Origin: Pseudomonas viridiflava
GTDB lineage: Bacteria; Pseudomonadota; Gammaproteobacteria; Pseudomonadales; Pseudomonadaceae
NCBI RefSeq assembly: GCF_001642795.1
Contig: NZ_LKEH01000025.1
Location: 272,113 to 336,112, forward strand
Length of the DNA: 64,000 nt
Direction: 5' to 3'
Shown: one piece after another, positions 17,761 through 27,126 of the stretch
Position numbering within the stretch: the stretch's first letter is position 1
Layout: each line of letters begins with the position of its first letter
Program-made: the position numbers and the translations under genes
The notes under the pieces: generated by a model
What the model was told of the DNA's origin: nothing
The model's input: the letters and a program-made list of their open reading frames with translations, nothing else
Database searches by the model: none

Positions 17761-18854
17761 GCCAGATGCAGGTGGTTATCCCAGAAACCGGTCGGAAGCT
17801 CCAGCGGCGTGGCCAGCAACTCCGGTTTGCGGCAGTCGTAGAAGCGGCAGCGGCCCTGGCCGGAGGTTACGACAAAGCCGTCAGCCACGGCACCGACGCC
17901 GGCACAGTCGGGCAGCGGCGCGTCGAGTTTTACGGCACCGCTGTCCAGGTCCCAGATAAAGAAGCGGTTGCCCCGAGGTGCGGTGAGCGCGACCAGGCGC
18001 AGGTCGCTGTGTACCGCGACACTGGCGGTGTAGTGATTCATGGCGCGCAGTTGGTCTTCTGCGACCGGAAAGGGCTGGAAAGGCTGTCCTGGCCGCTTGA
18101 TGGCCAGCAGCTCGGACAACTCGTGCGAGTCCCCCATGAATTGCTGTCCGGAAACAATGGTGCCGTCGCTGGCGATGCCCATGTGGCGCACGCTGTTCAT
18201 CTGTTGAGACAGGGTTTCCTTGCTCAGCAGTGTGCCGTCGCGCTGCATCAGCACCAGACTGGGCTGCATGGCATTGAGATTCATCTCCACGCGGCTTTCC
18301 GCCTCGGTACGAATCCCGCCATTGGCGACCACCAGGGTTTCGCCGTCCGGCATCCAGGACACCTGATGCGGGCCGATTCCGTGGGTTGGAATCTCTGCCG
18401 AATGCACCAGTCGTTCATCGACGAATCGATACACGCCCAGCAGCCCGCGGCCTGGGTCGCGGGTATCGTTTTCGGTGGCGTACAACCATTCACCGTCGCG
18501 GTGGATGACAGCATGGCCGTAGAAATGACGATCGGGTAGAGAGGTGATGGTCTGCAGCAGGCTCCCGTCGCGCAAGTCGAGCAGGTAGCTTTCGGTGCCC
18601 GGACGCCGCGCAATGAACACCGCCAGCGGCAGGGAAGGGTGATTGATGATGTCGTGGCAGCGCTGGCCGACCTGAGTGGCGAACACTTGCGTGCCGTCCA
18701 GTCGGTAACCGACCGCGAAATGCCGGCCTTCTGCATCGTCACGGGCAGACAACAGCAGCGGCCCCTGATCCTTCTGCTTGAACAGGGTCCAGCCACCCAG
18801 CGTAAAAGCGCTGAGCACCAGACTGCCAACGGCCAGGACCTGACGTCGAAACAT
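17757..18854 (-). CDS. DUF1513 exported beta-propeller protein
   Basis: A 365-residue protein with an N-terminal Tat-like or membrane-anchor sequence (FRRQVLAVGSLVLSAFTLGG) and a repetitive beta-strand body typical of a propeller, ending in HLHLA. The DUF1513 family sits in iron-regulated clusters with imelysins and a di-haem oxidoreductase, as here, where it is the last gene (17 bp after the imelysin lipoprotein gene). A role in periplasmic iron uptake or redox is likely but unproven. The ATG at 18854 follows a GAGGG ribosome site. Confidence 0.85.
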   Translation of the reverse strand: MFRRQVLAVGSLVLSAFTLGGWTLFKQKDQGPLLLSARDDAEGRHFAVGYRLDGTQVFATQVGQRCHDIINHPSLPLAVFIARRPGTESYLLDLRDGSLLQTITSLPDRHFYGHAVIHRDGEWLYATENDTRDPGRGLLGVYRFVDERLVHSAEIPTHGIGPHQVSWMPDGETLVVANGGIRTEAESRVEMNLNAMQPSLVLMQRDGTLLSKETLSQQMNSVRHMGIASDGTIVSGQQFMGDSHELSELLAIKRPGQPFQPFPVAEDQLRAMNHYTASVAVHSDLRLVALTAPRGNRFFIWDLDSGAVKLDAPLPDCAGVGAVADGFVVTSGQGRCRFYDCRKPELLATPLELPTGFWDNHLHLA

Positions 18855-18870
18855 CACTTCACCCTCTCGA

Positions 18871-19935
18871 TCAATCGCCGTCGTTGGCGTTGAAACCCAA
18901 CTGAATGCCCAGCGCCTTGGCCAGTTCGCCTTCGTGCAGACGATGGACCGCGTTCAGGCTGTCGTAGAACGCATTGAGTTGCTGGCGTCCGGCTTCGGTC
19001 GCCAGCAAATCGGACAATGGCGGCTTGAGCTCCGCCAGCAGTTTGCGGCTGGCAGCGTAAGCCGCATCGATTTTGTCAGCCAGCGGTTTCTGCTCAGCGG
19101 GCAGCAGGCCGCGCAAGCCCTTGTTATCGACGCCGGTCCACACGGTTTCGGCGCTCGCCAGACTGGCTTCCAAGCTGCTGAGCGACGCTTTGCTGCGCCA
19201 TGCATCAGCCTGGAAAGGCTGCGGCTGGCCTTTGCTCTGGCGACCCAATGGCGTACCGAGCTTTTTCTTGAGGCTGTCCAGCGCTGTCACCTGGACCCGC
19301 AGCAGCTCGGCAATGGCTTCGTGAGAGTCGGCGTAACGCTGATTCGGAAACTTGCTGAGTTGCGCGAGCATGCCGTCGTTGCTGTTCCAGCGGCTGAGGA
19401 TTTCTTCGGCCAGGGTCTTCTGACGATCACCGATGGCCATCAGCAATGGGCAGTAACGGGCTTTCTGCTCGGCATTGGCCATGTCGATCTCGGCGTCAAA
19501 CAGAATGTATTCGTAAGCGGACAAGCCCTGGACCACGACACTGGCCTTGGACAGCTCTTCTGCGTTGATCTGCGGCTGGGCAGTCACCAGTTGCTCGACC
19601 TGACGTCCGACCAGGTTCTTTTTGTCCGGCCAGAACTGCACCTGCCAGGCGCGGTTGCCCTCGGCCAGCGGACCGATCAGCAACGGTTGCAATTCAGCCC
19701 AGGTTTTCTGCGCTTTCAGGAAGTCCGCACGTGCCGTTGCCAGATCAGTCTTGCCCTGACAGAACGCCAGCGCACTGCTTGCCAGTTGACGGTCGGCATC
19801 CACCCAGCGGCTGTAAGTCGGCAGGATCACCTGTTTGGCGATGGCCGCAGACGTGACGGCCTGAGGGTCGGATGGCGAACAGGCACCCAAGGCGAGAGCC
19901 GCAAGGCTGGTCAGCAACAACTTGGGTCGGAACAT
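18871..19935 (-). CDS. Imelysin-family lipoprotein
   Basis: A 354-residue protein beginning with a lipoprotein signal (LAALALGAC, lipobox Cys19) and then a helical imelysin-like (peptidase M75) fold. The canonical GxHxxE motif seen in the paralogue at 27127-28485 is not visible here, so this copy may be non-catalytic or bind metal differently. It lies between the di-haem oxidoreductase and DUF1513 genes on the same strand and is probably exported to the periplasm for iron handling. A clear GGAG ribosome site precedes the ATG. Confidence 0.85.
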   Translation of the reverse strand: MFRPKLLLTSLAALALGACSPSDPQAVTSAAIAKQVILPTYSRWVDADRQLASSALAFCQGKTDLATARADFLKAQKTWAELQPLLIGPLAEGNRAWQVQFWPDKKNLVGRQVEQLVTAQPQINAEELSKASVVVQGLSAYEYILFDAEIDMANAEQKARYCPLLMAIGDRQKTLAEEILSRWNSNDGMLAQLSKFPNQRYADSHEAIAELLRVQVTALDSLKKKLGTPLGRQSKGQPQPFQADAWRSKASLSSLEASLASAETVWTGVDNKGLRGLLPAEQKPLADKIDAAYAASRKLLAELKPPLSDLLATEAGRQQLNAFYDSLNAVHRLHEGELAKALGIQLGFNANDGD

Positions 19936-19969
19936 GTCCGGCTCCTTATGCGTGAAGAAGAGGAAAAAA

Positions 19970-21397
19970 TCACAATGAATTCAGAAAGGCCAACAGCGCC
20001 TCGCGCTGTTCGGCGTTGAACGCCAATACCTGTCGCTGTGCCGCCTGGGCTTCGCCGCCGTGCCAGAGTATCGCCTCAAGGGCGTTACGCGCGCGACCGT
20101 CGTGCAGCATCTGCGTATGGCCGTTGACTGCAGCCGTCAGGCCAAGCCCCCAGAGTGGCGGCGTGCGCCATTCGCGGCCGGTTGCCTGAAACTCGGTGCG
20201 ATTATCGGCAAGTCCGTCGCCCATGTCATGCAGCAGCAGATCGGTATAAGGCCGAATCTCCTGATTGGCGAGCTCAGGCTCGGCGGCGTCTACTCGCGTC
20301 TTGAAAGACGGGACATGGCACTGTTGGCAGCCTGCCTGGAAAAACAGGTTCTTGCCCGTCAGCACCTGTGGGTCGTCGACGTTACGTCGCGCCGGAACAC
20401 CCAGGTTACGCGTGTAGAACTCGACCAGCCGCAAAATGTTATCGCTGACCTCTGGCTCGCCGTCCGGACCGTTCCCGTTCGGTGCCGCCAGACAATCGGT
20501 CTGGGCCGGTGTGCAATCGTCGAAACGGCGCAGGCTGGTGGTCAGTCCCATGTCGCCGGAGAAGGCGTGCACATTTTGCTGATTGAGGTTGGGTTGTCCG
20601 GCTTTCCAGCCAAAACGCCCCATAACGACTTTTTGTTGCGCGTCGTCCCAGACCCAGTTGGCCCGCCCGGAGATGCCGTCGCCATTCTTGTCGTCAGGGT
20701 CGGCGTTGGCCAGAACGGCTTCGTCCGCAATCGCCTCCAGCAGACCGAGGCCGATCATGGGCGGCGCAATCCTTGCCGAAACATGGGTCTCGGGATGCAT
20801 GGGGCCGTAGCCCAGTTGGGTGATACGCAAGGTAGGCTGACGCAACTGTACGGCGGTGCCATCTCGGAACTTCACCGTGAGCGCATCGTACTCCACGCGA
20901 ACCTTGCCTTCTGGCGTGACGCCTGGATTTGCCATGTCCTGCAACTGACCGCCGTAGTTCGGTTCGGGCAGCACGCCGTTACGCTGTATCAGGTCGGCAA
21001 AGGCCGGATTGTCAGGAATCGAGAGCCTGACCAGCATCGACACGGCATTAGTGTCTCCGGCTTCGGGCGGATGGCCGCGACCATCCTTGATGTGGCAGTT
21101 CTGGCATGCATTGGTATTGAACAATGGCCCCAGCCCGTCACGCGCGGTGGTGGTCGAGGGCGCAATGACCCAAGGGCTGCGAAAGAAGCTGTTGCCCACG
21201 CTGAAGTCCAGGCGACGTACCGGCGATAGATTGGCCGACGGCAGTGAAAACGCATTCTGGTCACTTTTTTTGACGGTGGCACTGCCGCCAGACAGCGCTT
21301 CGCCCGGTTCGGCGTGCGTGAAACGCGGGGCGTCATCGCACGCGCTCACGACCAGAGTCGTGAGCAGCGCAAGAGACAGACGAAACCGCGTAGCCAT
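19970..21397 (-). CDS. Di-haem oxidoreductase (DHOR, DUF1111 family)
   Basis: A 475-residue exported protein with a signal peptide ending at a lipobox-like VVSACDD. Two c-type haem sites are present: CQNCH (about residue 98) and CQQCH (about residue 360). The family is the putative thiol/di-haem oxidoreductase group distantly related to MauG and cytochrome c peroxidase. It begins a three-gene unit with an imelysin and DUF1513, the usual partners in Pseudomonas iron clusters. I prefer the ATG at 21397 for its spacing to GGGA; an ATG at 21403 is also possible. Confidence 0.88.
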   Translation of the reverse strand: MATRFRLSLALLTTLVVSACDDAPRFTHAEPGEALSGGSATVKKSDQNAFSLPSANLSPVRRLDFSVGNSFFRSPWVIAPSTTTARDGLGPLFNTNACQNCHIKDGRGHPPEAGDTNAVSMLVRLSIPDNPAFADLIQRNGVLPEPNYGGQLQDMANPGVTPEGKVRVEYDALTVKFRDGTAVQLRQPTLRITQLGYGPMHPETHVSARIAPPMIGLGLLEAIADEAVLANADPDDKNGDGISGRANWVWDDAQQKVVMGRFGWKAGQPNLNQQNVHAFSGDMGLTTSLRRFDDCTPAQTDCLAAPNGNGPDGEPEVSDNILRLVEFYTRNLGVPARRNVDDPQVLTGKNLFFQAGCQQCHVPSFKTRVDAAEPELANQEIRPYTDLLLHDMGDGLADNRTEFQATGREWRTPPLWGLGLTAAVNGHTQMLHDGRARNALEAILWHGGEAQAAQRQVLAFNAEQREALLAFLNSL

Positions 21398-21500
21398 ACA
21401 CATCCCAAAAAGAGGCGAAAATCAGGGCGTGCAAGCTTATCAGCCTCGTGCAATTTGAATAAGAGGGATTATCGTTTGCTGTCACTGAAGCAACGTGTTG

Positions 21501-22577
21501 TTACGAATTCTCAAGTTCAGTGACGGGGTGTGTTGCCCCCTCAGGTTTCGATTGCATACTGAAATGATCGAACACCGTCAGTCCTTTGCGAAGCGTCTTG
21601 CGCACCGCCTCGCTCTGTTCGATCAGCTCGTCGCTGGGGTGTTGCCATTGCTCGGGCGGCAAGGGCTTTGACCAGTCGAGCACGGCCTTGGGAAACGCTT
21701 TCTTTGGTAGGCGTTCTACCCAGGCGGCGATGCGGCAGGGCAGGGTCCAGCCGCTGCAGAACTGGATGAGCAGAAAGCCGAACAGGTAGCGTATGTACCA
21801 GTGATCGTAGCGGTAGCCTTTGCGGCACATGTGGAAGAACTCCACCGTGCCTTCCTCCATGTTCTCGCCCATCATCGGCAACGGCAGTGCGCTCGGGCCT
21901 TCCTCCATATAAGCGCGAATCGCCTCCCACTCGCCGACTGCCATTCCCAGTGTGTAGCTCGGCACGGTCAGCCATACGACCTGCCCGTCCGATGCGTCCC
22001 GCAGGCCGATCATCAAGGCGAACTTCTGCTGAGTACCGTATTCGGTGGCGACCATGCTGCTGCTGACGCAGGCGATGACGTCTTCCCATGGGATGAAGCG
22101 GGGCGGTTCTCCGCGCTTGGCGACGTAGGCGACTTCGCGGCGTTGACGGTTGAAGCGGGTGGGTGGGATTCTGGAGTGGGGGTAGACGGCGTGGACGAAG
22201 AAGCAAAAATACATTAGCGCCAAGCTACCAGAGATTCCCCAAATATAAGGATTTGGTAGAAATAATGTAAGAAAGACTTCAAAAACAGGTGCTCCAAACC
22301 GGAAATGATCGTCAATGCCTAGCCCTATGGATACCAGCAGAAACCAAATCACAACGGACATAACTGAACCGATACTACAACGAACTGCAAACTCAATCGT
22401 CGCGGCACCCAATCCGAAGTCTAGGTAAACTTCATTAGCATCCTGAAGAAGGCTACGGGAGCTAAACGCGGCAACACCTGTTGGAACTGGGAGTGGTGCG
22501 AGGTAGAATACTTCAGTGCCGGGTGCTACTTCAGTGTCACCCACATGTGGAAGTCGGTCGTATTTGTCAGAGGTCAT
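21501..22577 (-). CDS. DUF6708 membrane protein, probable immunity or accessory of the T6SS effector
   Basis: A 358-residue protein with two or three membrane helices (about 62-85, 100-130, 262-285) and a cytosolic region resembling DUF6708. DUF6708 proteins commonly sit directly behind VasX/BTH_I2691-type T6SS effectors, and the membrane location suits immunity to a membrane-attacking toxin. It overlaps the effector gene by 11 bp, so the two are co-translated. Immunity is inferred from position, not from a recognised immunity fold. Confidence 0.75.
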   Translation of the reverse strand: MTSDKYDRLPHVGDTEVAPGTEVFYLAPLPVPTGVAAFSSRSLLQDANEVYLDFGLGAATIEFAVRCSIGSVMSVVIWFLLVSIGLGIDDHFRFGAPVFEVFLTLFLPNPYIWGISGSLALMYFCFFVHAVYPHSRIPPTRFNRQRREVAYVAKRGEPPRFIPWEDVIACVSSSMVATEYGTQQKFALMIGLRDASDGQVVWLTVPSYTLGMAVGEWEAIRAYMEEGPSALPLPMMGENMEEGTVEFFHMCRKGYRYDHWYIRYLFGFLLIQFCSGWTLPCRIAAWVERLPKKAFPKAVLDWSKPLPPEQWQHPSDELIEQSEAVRKTLRKGLTVFDHFSMQSKPEGATHPVTELENS

Positions 22578-25500
22578 TCAAACGTTCCCTTGTGATCTGT
22601 GTTGCTGGAAGTTGACGGTTCTCTACCGGTTCGTCGGTCGATGCGTTGACAGGTTTGCTTACTATGTCCATGCCAAGCGGAATGCGGTAAGTCAGGTAGC
22701 CTTCATCGGCTTTCAGATAATTTGTTACCAGTGCAGGTTTGACCGCCACACGCACAACCAGCAGCGCGTGATGGCTTTGCCAGCTATTCGGAACTTCCAG
22801 TGCAAGAATCAAGGGAGATACTGCGATTATCGAGAGCCCTTGGCGGAGGACCTCGCTGACGTCCTGTCTATCAGATACGTTATGTAACTCGGCCGACCAT
22901 CGTAAAGAAGTGTCGTCGAAGCTGGCCCAAGTCAGACCGGGCAATACCAACTGCAGGCTGCGCACAGATTCGCCATCAATCTCGCGACGAATCATTGCCT
23001 TGTCGATGAAAGTGGGGCGTAAGTTAGCCTCAGCAAGCTTTTGCGCGTGAGTGGGCCAATCCCAGCCCTGAGGCTCTTTGCCCCAGAGAGAGCCGAGCAA
23101 CCACCTCTGTTGGTCATCAAGATTGAAATAGTTGTAAAGCGTTTCGCCGCCTAATTGCAGCGCTGCTGAAATAAGCGCCCAAGGGTTCATGTTCATCCAA
23201 AATCGCAGGAAGCGTGCGCCTCGGGTTGCCCAGGCCATGTTGGCGACCAGTTTTCGCTCTGCTACAGGTGCTGCTCTGACCTCTCTAAGTAGGCCATATA
23301 ATTCAATGCCGGCGTTGCCAGTTACTGCCGCAGTAAGAACGGTAGATCCGATATCGCCCACCAGTGCTGCTCCTGCACCGAGCTTTTCACCTGTTGTGCC
23401 AGCGCTGAGCGCTGTGTTCCATTTTTCCCAGTTGTTCAATGTTGTTCCTACAGCGCCGGTCAGGCTAAGGGGCAGGATGAATGCACCCAAACCCAATCCT
23501 AGTTTTCCCAGTCGGACGGCAAATAATCCTCCCGCTGTGCCTGCGGGGTTGGCCGCCAGCGCACGAAGTGCGTTGTCGACAATCGCGATATGTGCGGATT
23601 GATAAACTGAGAGCGCTGCTGCTATGGGAGAAAATAAGGCTCCGCCTATTATTACTATCTCCTTTGCAGACCTATTCCCCTCCGACTTCCTCCAAGCATC
23701 CAAAGCATCCCCCAAATTCCCGATCTGCAACATCATCGCCAGCAACGGAAACAAGCTGCCCTTGAACGCGCTCCCTACAGCACCCTGAGTCCCGTACCCC
23801 CTTGCCGCGCCAGCCCGATAACGCGCAATTTCGTCTTCCAGAACCCGCAACTGCGCATCGCTGATGTTCAACTTCACCCCGATGGCTCCATTGATGGGTC
23901 TGCCGGTAGGGGTGATGGCGTTCTCAAGTTCGCGGCGTACGGCGGCCAGCTGGTTGCGGGTTTGTAGCAACTGCTGCTGGATGTACTGTTTGTCGTATAT
24001 CAGCTCAGTGCGTTGGGTCGGCGTCAGTGAGCGTTTGCTGCTCAGTTTGCTCAGACGGGTTCGCTCGCGTATCAGATCGTTCTCGGCCTCGATCAGGTGG
24101 TTCAGGCGCACGAACGCGTCGCGGTATTTCTGCACATCGGTTTCGTTGGCCACGTTCAGCGTGACGGCTTCCTGCTGCATGGCCACCAGCGCGCCCAGGC
24201 GTTGCGCCCGATTGTTCTGCTTCAAAAATGTGTTCAGGTGCTGACGCACTTCCGTGTCGTTCAGTTTGCTGTGCATATCCCGCAGCCACTGCTCCATACG
24301 CAGGGCGATGGACGGTATGTAGCTGGCGATGACCGCCTGATGCAGCGGCCGTGCGGCTTCAGGCAGATTCAGGCTCAGGGTCCAGTGATGGCCCATGACA
24401 TGGCTGACCTTGGTGATACGGTCCTGAGCATCGGCAAGCGCTGCGCCAAAGTTTTTGATGTCATCCAGCAATTTGATCAGATCGCCCGATTTGGAGCGCA
24501 GGAACTCCAGATTCAGGCGTCCATAAAACACCGGCAGGACGTAATGCGGGTTGTCGTGAAAATAGTCGCTGACCCTTTGCAGACTTTCTTCCGTGCGGCA
24601 CAGGTCGCGGGTGCAGTTGAGCTCCATGGCCAGTGCGCTTTTCAGCTGGTCAGGATGGTCCGGGTCGAAGTACCAGGCGCTTCGGTAGAGTTCGCTCTGG
24701 GTGAACAGGCTGATCCGGTCATGAGTGATGTCATCCAGTCGCTGGGTCCAGCGCCTTAGGTGCGAACGCTCCTGATTCAGGTAGCTTTGCATCTCGTCGT
24801 GACGAACGAGATCGTTGATGCCCCGGGAACCCAGCCCCACACCGTTCAGCGTGCCCTGACTATTTTCATCCAGCGCTTCGATATCCTCTTCGAGCTCCCC
24901 ATGGAGCTTTTCGCCCAGCGCCGATCTCATCTGCGCCTGCTTGTTTTCCATGTCCAGCCTGGCAAACCGCTGCTGAAAGCGCTCGTTGTAATCGGCGCCC
25001 CTCCTGTAGGCATAGTGGCCGTCGGGGGTCCTGGAGGGCTCTGGCCCCAAACGCTTTTCACGGCGCCACTGGTTACGGGCGTTGATGAAGTCGTAGATGC
25101 GCGAGCGCTGCTGCGGCGTGGTCTCCTTGAGCAGCTTTGAATCGGGGTTTACCTGACGGGCATTGGTGTCGCCCACGGTCATCAGCGTGTCGATATAGGT
25201 GGCAGTGAGAAAGCGGGTTTCGTTGTTGTTTCGCTCACGCCATTCTTCTATCCAGCCGACCACGGTGTCCTGCTCTTCGGCCAGATCGCGCAGGATGCCG
25301 ATGCTGTCGTCGAGCACCAGATACAAATGGCTTTTCTCGTGCAGCGGCTTGATCAAGTGCTTGAACTCGCCAATGTGGGCTTCGCGAAACAGAGGCTGAT
25401 GCTCCCAGACGTAATCCTGCTGTTCTGCCTGCGAGATATCGGGTGTGGCGCATTGCTGCGCAGGCTGCTCGGCCAGTTCGGCGAGCTGCTCACTGACCTG

Positions 25501-26046
25501 CTTCTGGACCTTCAGGTGGACGCCACCTTTCAGGCAGTCAGCCTTTGCCAGATCGACTTTTTGCATGAAGTAGAAACGATCCGCAGCGTTGCCCAGCGCC
25601 TGGGCACATTTGGCTGCGGTCCATTGCAGTTCCGAGTAGGCAACATGCAGGACGCTGTCGTTTGGGAAGACCAGCGCGTGTTCTCCCGTGCTGTTCTGCC
25701 GAGTGTCCTGAACAACCTCCGCGCCTTTCCAGAGCAGCTTGCTCGGGACGCCGTTTTCAACCCGGTACTCATGCAGGTAGCCGGTGCGTTCTTCGATCAC
25801 ATACAGGTAGCCGTCCCGAAGCAGACGCAGACCCAAAGGGCGTTTGAGGCGCGCGTAAACTTTGGAATCCGGTTTGCTGCCAAGCCTTTCCACCCGTCCG
25901 TAGCGCAGTGGAAGCAACTGGATGTTGTTGGTGGGGGCAGGGCAGGTGTTCGGTCTACTGTGCGAATCGACATGTTCTCTGGCCCTGGATTCCCAGTAGG
26001 CCTTGTCCTTGGCAGGCAGTGTTTTTGGATTGTCTTGCGGGTTCAT
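22567..26046 (-). CDS. T6SS effector, VasX-like / BTH_I2691 family
   Basis: A 1159-residue protein. The N-terminal part (about 40-200, with LLPLRYGRVE and a YLYVIEE strand) matches the VasX N-terminal domain. The middle is helical. Residues about 750-960 carry several hydrophobic helices (for example IVIIGGALFSPIAAALSVYQ) like a colicin-type membrane-inserting region. VasX-type effectors permeabilise target membranes. A DUF4123 adaptor gene overlaps its start (ATGA) and a DUF6708 gene overlaps its end, a compact three-gene cargo unit with no VgrG or PAAR gene beside it. Cys-poor and without lipase or nuclease motifs. Confidence 0.85.
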   Translation of the reverse strand: MNPQDNPKTLPAKDKAYWESRAREHVDSHSRPNTCPAPTNNIQLLPLRYGRVERLGSKPDSKVYARLKRPLGLRLLRDGYLYVIEERTGYLHEYRVENGVPSKLLWKGAEVVQDTRQNSTGEHALVFPNDSVLHVAYSELQWTAAKCAQALGNAADRFYFMQKVDLAKADCLKGGVHLKVQKQVSEQLAELAEQPAQQCATPDISQAEQQDYVWEHQPLFREAHIGEFKHLIKPLHEKSHLYLVLDDSIGILRDLAEEQDTVVGWIEEWRERNNNETRFLTATYIDTLMTVGDTNARQVNPDSKLLKETTPQQRSRIYDFINARNQWRREKRLGPEPSRTPDGHYAYRRGADYNERFQQRFARLDMENKQAQMRSALGEKLHGELEEDIEALDENSQGTLNGVGLGSRGINDLVRHDEMQSYLNQERSHLRRWTQRLDDITHDRISLFTQSELYRSAWYFDPDHPDQLKSALAMELNCTRDLCRTEESLQRVSDYFHDNPHYVLPVFYGRLNLEFLRSKSGDLIKLLDDIKNFGAALADAQDRITKVSHVMGHHWTLSLNLPEAARPLHQAVIASYIPSIALRMEQWLRDMHSKLNDTEVRQHLNTFLKQNNRAQRLGALVAMQQEAVTLNVANETDVQKYRDAFVRLNHLIEAENDLIRERTRLSKLSSKRSLTPTQRTELIYDKQYIQQQLLQTRNQLAAVRRELENAITPTGRPINGAIGVKLNISDAQLRVLEDEIARYRAGAARGYGTQGAVGSAFKGSLFPLLAMMLQIGNLGDALDAWRKSEGNRSAKEIVIIGGALFSPIAAALSVYQSAHIAIVDNALRALAANPAGTAGGLFAVRLGKLGLGLGAFILPLSLTGAVGTTLNNWEKWNTALSAGTTGEKLGAGAALVGDIGSTVLTAAVTGNAGIELYGLLREVRAAPVAERKLVANMAWATRGARFLRFWMNMNPWALISAALQLGGETLYNYFNLDDQQRWLLGSLWGKEPQGWDWPTHAQKLAEANLRPTFIDKAMIRREIDGESVRSLQLVLPGLTWASFDDTSLRWSAELHNVSDRQDVSEVLRQGLSIIAVSPLILALEVPNSWQSHHALLVVRVAVKPALVTNYLKADEGYLTYRIPLGMDIVSKPVNASTDEPVENRQLPATQITRERLNDL

Positions 26047-26927
26047 TGCGATGCTCCTTCCTGCTGCCGGGCGTCCAGCACCACGAGCCAGTGGGCCCGC
26101 TCGATGCGCTGTGAGGGGGTCAACTCAGAGGTGTCGCGCAGCAGTGCCCTGATCTTTGGATGAGCCTCCTCAGGCTGATCGGCGAGAAAGAGGACGACGT
26201 TGGCGTAATGGAAGATGTCGGCTTCACTCTTGAAGCCTTGTTCGTAGGCAGTACTGGCCAGCCTGTGCACCTGTTCGTAGCGCGTCTTCAATGACAGGTC
26301 GGGCAGGTAATCCGGAAAGAAACGGCGCAGATGCTGATCGAGGTTGACGACGGTCAGGCGAAACATGACGTCGCCCAACGCGTCGATCTGTTCGGCGCTC
26401 AAGCGATAAGGGATTTTCGGATCATGGGGCATCGATTCGCCGATGCGTTCGTGACTGCCCCACTGCTCGGTCATCCTGTCGGGTGCGTAGACATGATCGA
26501 TAGGGCCGAACAGACGATTGTCGAAGTGCCCCGGATGCATGCCGAACAGGGCGTTGGCCAGTGACGTGTCCGAAAGGTTCATGTAGCAGGTCTGGCCTGT
26601 CGGCATCTCGACAAACATCAGCCAGCGCAAATGGTCGATGAGGGTTTTCCGGTCTGCCGGGCTGAACAGCAATAGCCCCCATTCCTCGCGCGCATGGTCG
26701 AGAAAGCGCGCGAGCATCGGATCATAGGGATCCTCCAGTTGAATCAGCGCAGGAGAGACGTCCAGGCTCTCGCTGAGCCGGGTCTGCAAAAACAGCATCG
26801 TGCGGACCCCGCTCAGCTCCCACTCGGCGATCCTCCTGTTCAGGTTCGGAACGCTCATGGGGTTGAGCAGCAGATAGGCATTTTTCGACCACGGCAGGTC
26901 GTGGGGACCGGTTTCAAACTCGGGCAT
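26043..26927 (-). CDS. DUF4123 T6SS effector chaperone/adaptor
   Basis: A 294-residue protein from the ATG at 26927 (a start at 26987 is possible). DUF4123 proteins (Tap/TEC, VasW-like) load a specific effector onto VgrG. The N-terminal part YLLLNPMSVPNLNRRIAEWE and the RWLMFVEMPTGQTCYMNLSD segment followed by RLFGPIDHVYA fit this family. The stop overlaps the effector start as ATGA, identifying the effector at 22567-26046 as its client. It heads the minus-strand operon; no T6SS core genes are nearby. Confidence 0.85.
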   Translation of the reverse strand: MPEFETGPHDLPWSKNAYLLLNPMSVPNLNRRIAEWELSGVRTMLFLQTRLSESLDVSPALIQLEDPYDPMLARFLDHAREEWGLLLFSPADRKTLIDHLRWLMFVEMPTGQTCYMNLSDTSLANALFGMHPGHFDNRLFGPIDHVYAPDRMTEQWGSHERIGESMPHDPKIPYRLSAEQIDALGDVMFRLTVVNLDQHLRRFFPDYLPDLSLKTRYEQVHRLASTAYEQGFKSEADIFHYANVVLFLADQPEEAHPKIRALLRDTSELTPSQRIERAHWLVVLDARQQEGASQ

Positions 26928-27073
26928 GAGCGCGCCTTGAAGAGGGCATGAGGCGCGGATAGTCGGTGGTGCAAGAGGTGCAATCAATACGCTGGAAGAG
27001 GTTTGGGAAAGGCCCTACAGGCAGCGCTGAAAAGTCACTGGCAGGTCATGCAAATCGTGTCATCCAGACAAAA

Positions 27074-27100
27074 AAATGCCGGTCAGCAAGACCGGCATTT
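27074..27100 (-). terminator. Intrinsic terminator of the imelysin gene
   Basis: The 11-bp stem AAATGCCGGTC/GACCGGCATTT with a 5-nt loop is followed on the minus strand by a run of T. It ends transcription of the imelysin gene before the T6SS cassette. Confidence 0.85.
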
Positions 27101-27126
27101 GGGTACATCCAGACAGCGACGGTGGA

